15,830 bases of DNA from contig JAHFHB010000010.1 of assembly GCA_023247135.1 (NCBI GenBank), positions 1 to 15,830 on the forward strand, in the 5' to 3' direction. A program made the position numbers and the translations under genes. Shown piece by piece: positions 13,323 through 15,830 of the stretch. Every line of letters starts with the position of its first letter. Within the stretch, counting starts at the first letter, position 1. Below the pieces are notes generated by a model, which saw only the letters and a program-made list of their open reading frames with translations, made no database searches and was not told the DNA's origin. The stretch is from Candidatus Omnitrophota bacterium. GTDB lineage: Bacteria; Omnitrophota; Omnitrophia; Omnitrophales; Aquincolibacteriaceae.

Positions 13323-13966
13323 AGACTCGAACGGTTAAAGTGGCACCCAGCATTCTCTCGGCTGATTTTACGCGCCTGGGTGAGGAGATTCAGGACGCCG
13401 AGCGCAGCGGCTGCGACCTCCTGCATGTGGATGTGATGGACGGGCATTTTGTACCGAATCTGACGATCGGGCCGCCGGTGATCCGCTGGATTCGTAAAAT
13501 CACAAAACTGCCGCTGGACGTGCATTTAATGATCGAGGATCCGCTCAAGTCGCTTGAGGATTACCGTAAAGCGGGCTCCGACTGGCTGACGGTTCACGTG
13601 GAAGCGGCGCGGGATATCCGTCCGGCGCTGGACTGGATCAAGCAATCGGGCGCCAAGGCGGGAATTTCCCTGCGGCCGCGCACGGCGCTTGAAACGATTC
13701 TGCCGTATCTCGGTCTGCTCGACCTGGTTTTGATCATGACGGTCGAGCCCGGTTTCGGCGGACAATCGTTTATGGCGGACCAGCTTGAAAAAGTGCGCCG
13801 CCTGCGCAGTGATTTCAGCGGCATGATTTCCGTCGACGGCGGCGTTAACCAAGAAACCGCCCCGGTCTGCATCGCGGCGGGGGCGGATATCCTTGTGGCC
13901 GGCACCGCAGTTTTCGGAAATAGGAACCGGGCCGAAGCCATCGCGGGTTTACGGGGCGCGCGTTGA
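13319..13966 (+). CDS. rpe: Ribulose-phosphate 3-epimerase
   Basis: This 215-residue TIM-barrel enzyme interconverts ribulose-5-phosphate and xylulose-5-phosphate in the pentose phosphate pathway. APSILSADFTRLGEE opens the barrel. Metal and catalytic residues are visible: His36 and Asp38 in LLHVDVMDGHFVPN, His69 in DVHLMIEDP, and Asp173 in SVDGGVN. MTVEPGFGGQSF and LVAGTAVFG complete the phosphate site. AAAGGTGA at 13305-13312 is a strong Shine-Dalgarno 6 nt before the ATG, although the start overlaps ruvX. The TGA shares one base with the following lepA ATG (TGATG), a typical reinitiation junction. Confidence 0.96.
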   Translation: MKTRTVKVAPSILSADFTRLGEEIQDAERSGCDLLHVDVMDGHFVPNLTIGPPVIRWIRKITKLPLDVHLMIEDPLKSLEDYRKAGSDWLTVHVEAARDIRPALDWIKQSGAKAGISLRPRTALETILPYLGLLDLVLIMTVEPGFGGQSFMADQLEKVRRLRSDFSGMISVDGGVNQETAPVCIAAGADILVAGTAVFGNRNRAEAIAGLRGAR

Positions 13967-15750
13967 TGGAGCCCCAGAAAATCCGCAATTTTTCGATCAT
14001 TGCCCACATTGACCACGGCAAATCCACCATGGCGGATCGCCTTTTGCTTCAGACCGGAACGATCTCGCAGCGCGACTTCCGCGATCAGATCCTGGATGAC
14101 ATGGATCTTGAGCGCGAACGCGGCATCACCATCAAGGCGCGCGCTGTGCGCATGCCGTACAAGGATTACATTCTAAATTTGATCGACACGCCGGGCCACA
14201 TTGATTTTACTTACGAAGTTTCCAAAAGCCTCGCGGCGTGCGAGGGCGTTTTGCTCTTGGTAGATGCCAGCCAGGGTATTCAGGCGCAGACCGTGACGAA
14301 CGTTTACCTGGCCATGGAACGCAGCATGGTCATTATTCCCATCGTTTCAAAAATCGACCTGCCGACCGCCGAAACGGATAAGGTGCGCACCGAACTTGCG
14401 GATTTTCTGGGAGTGGAGGAATCCGAAGTGCTGCTGGCCAGCGCCAAGAGCGGGCAGGGGGCCGTGGAAATTCTGGAAGCGATTCTTGAGCGGATTCCCG
14501 CGCCGAAGGGCAAAGTCGATGCGCCGCTCAAGGCCCTTGTGTTTGACTCCGTTTTTGACAGTTACCAGGGCGTCATCGCGTACATCCGCGTGGTGGATGG
14601 CGCCATTCGCAAGGGCGATCAGTTTATGTTCATGCAAAAAGGCGGCCGCTTTGAACTTGAAAATCTGGGTGTGCTGATTCCTAAACCGGTCTCCATCGAA
14701 AGCCTGAGTGTCGGGGAAGTCGGGTTTATTTCCGGCGCCATCAAAGACATCAGCGATGTCAAAATCGGCGATACGGTGACTCTGCAAAACGCTCCGGCCG
14801 CAGAGCCTTTGGAAGGGTATCAGGATATCAAACCCATGGTTTTTTGCGGGCTTTATCCGATTCAAGCCGCTGACTTTGCGGCATTGCGCGATGCGCTGGG
14901 GAAACTGCGGCTGAATGATTCTTCCTTTACCTACGAGCCTGAGACTTCCGCCTCGCTGGGTTTCGGGTTTCGCTGCGGATTTCTTGGGCTGCTGCACATG
15001 GACATCGCCAAAGAGCGCCTGGAGCGTGAGTTCGGACTGGAGCTTTTGATCACGGCGCCGAACGTCGTTTACAAAGTCATCGGAGTGAAAGGGCAGGTGA
15101 CCTTTCTTGAAAACCCGTCGCATCTGCCGACGCCTAATGAGATTGATCACATTGAAGAACCGTACATTCGTGCGCATGTGATGGTTCCGGCCACGGCCCT
15201 TGGGCCCGTGATGCAGCTTTGCCAGGATCGCCGTGGCATTTACAAGAGTACGGGGTATTTGGACACCCAGCGCGTGGTGTTGACCTATGAAATGCCTTTC
15301 GGCGAAGTGGTCATGGACTTCTATGACAAGATCAAGTCGATGACTTCCGGTTATGGTTCCTTGAATTATGATTTTATCGGTCACCGTGAATCGGATCTGG
15401 TCAAGCTCGACATTTTGCTCAATAATAACCCGGTGGACGCGCTCTCTTCCATTGTGGCGCGTGATAAGGCGTATGCCCGCGGGAAAATTCTTGCGGAGAA
15501 ATTGAAGGAAGTCATTCACCGCCAGCTTTTCGAGGTGGTGATTCAAGCAGCCATCGGCTCCAAAGTGATCGCGCGCGAATCGATCAGTGCGCTGCGTAAA
15601 AACGTGACTGAAAAATGCTACGGCGGCGATATTTCCCGCAAGCGTAAACTTTTGGAACGCCAGAAAGAGGGCAAGAAACGCATGAAGCAGATCGGTACGG
15701 TGGAGATTCCGCAGGAAGCTTTCATCACTATTTTACGGGTGGACGAATAA
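13966..15750 (+). CDS. lepA: Translation elongation factor 4 (back-translocating GTPase)
   Basis: EF4/LepA, a 594-residue ribosome-associated GTPase proposed to act on stalled or mis-translocated ribosomes and in 30S biogenesis. GTPase motifs: AHIDHGKST (G1), RERGITIKA (G2), DTPGH (G3), SKID at Ser128-Asp131 (G4, usually NKID), and SAKSGQG (G5). The LepA-specific end is clear (RHQ-like IHRQLFEVVIQAAIG, then NVTEKCYGGDISRKRKLLERQKEGKKRMK). The length is standard. I start at ATG 13966; a TTG directly before it (13963) is possible but less likely. The ATG overlaps the rpe stop by one base and only a weak GGGG lies upstream, so reinitiation is likely. No terminator hairpin is visible after the TAA. 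Confidence 0.97.
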   Translation: MEPQKIRNFSIIAHIDHGKSTMADRLLLQTGTISQRDFRDQILDDMDLERERGITIKARAVRMPYKDYILNLIDTPGHIDFTYEVSKSLAACEGVLLLVDASQGIQAQTVTNVYLAMERSMVIIPIVSKIDLPTAETDKVRTELADFLGVEESEVLLASAKSGQGAVEILEAILERIPAPKGKVDAPLKALVFDSVFDSYQGVIAYIRVVDGAIRKGDQFMFMQKGGRFELENLGVLIPKPVSIESLSVGEVGFISGAIKDISDVKIGDTVTLQNAPAAEPLEGYQDIKPMVFCGLYPIQAADFAALRDALGKLRLNDSSFTYEPETSASLGFGFRCGFLGLLHMDIAKERLEREFGLELLITAPNVVYKVIGVKGQVTFLENPSHLPTPNEIDHIEEPYIRAHVMVPATALGPVMQLCQDRRGIYKSTGYLDTQRVVLTYEMPFGEVVMDFYDKIKSMTSGYGSLNYDFIGHRESDLVKLDILLNNNPVDALSSIVARDKAYARGKILAEKLKEVIHRQLFEVVIQAAIGSKVIARESISALRKNVTEKCYGGDISRKRKLLERQKEGKKRMKQIGTVEIPQEAFITILRVDE

Positions 15751-15790
15751 AAACCGTTTTCCAACATCGAATACGTCGAGGGCCTTTTGC

Positions 15791-15830
15791 ATGGACATGA
15801 GAATTTTACTGCCGATGGGTGCGTTGGTTT
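15791..15830 (+). CDS. Possible start of the next gene (truncated by window edge)
   Basis: An ATG at 15791 follows GAGGG (15778-15782) with 8 nt spacing and opens a frame MDMRILLPMGALV to the window end; a second ATG at 15797 is in the same frame. The hydrophobic start could be a signal peptide or a first membrane helix. It lies 40 nt after lepA. Only 13 codons are visible, so no product can be named. Confidence 0.4.
   Translation, partial: MDMRILLPMGALV

Noticed and set aside
14347..15546. Long antisense reading frame opposite lepA (399 codons)
   Set aside because: It mirrors a highly conserved gene, has no RBS or recognisable domain, and is rich in His, Arg and Gln as expected for a shadow frame.

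Overview
The window reads as a chromosomal segment of a Gram-negative-type bacterium with rich coding density and moderately high GC (by eye). My best guess for the host is an uncultured lineage near Candidatus Omnitrophota or the wider PVC/Elusimicrobia neighbourhood. This is inference, based on the style of the large uncharacterised protein at the left edge, the BatD/BatE pair and the tightly packed mixed-function operon. No rRNA or other marker is present to prove it. I see no tRNA, rRNA, CRISPR array, phage or insertion-sequence gene.

Left part (3-3153): the 3' end of a large uncharacterised + strand gene, already open at the window edge, converges with a two-gene minus-strand operon. That operon encodes a SufT/MIP18-type (DUF59) iron-sulfur assembly protein and a TPR protein, joined by a GTGA overlap. 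It has a clear sigma-70-like promoter and Shine-Dalgarno site.

The divergent intergenic region (3154-3410) holds that promoter, a perfect 28-bp palindrome, a small hairpin and a probable promoter for the right-hand genes.

Right part (3411-15750): twelve + strand genes run head to tail, mostly with overlapping or abutting ends. In order they are plsC (phosphatidic acid synthesis), an EEP-family hydrolase, a membrane M48/Ste24-like protease, an exported TPR-gluzincin protease, an orphan ParB-domain protein, BatD, a BatE-like TPR/SH3 protein, trpB, trpA, ruvX, rpe and lepA. A next gene may begin at 15791. The set mixes envelope work (plsC, M48, gluzincin, BatD, BatE) with housekeeping (trpBA, ruvX, rpe, lepA).

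The most interesting non-coding signals are these. (1) Two SD-less genes (plsC and batD) each have a -35/TAAAAT box ending 9-10 nt before the ATG, as expected for leaderless or nearly leaderless mRNAs. (2) Two related palindromes differ by a symmetric, pairing-preserving base change. (3) A 14-bp-stem hairpin supplies the last codons and the stop of the EEP gene. No clearly undescribed defence or mobile system is visible. The least ordinary protein context is the two-protease, ParB and BatDE run.
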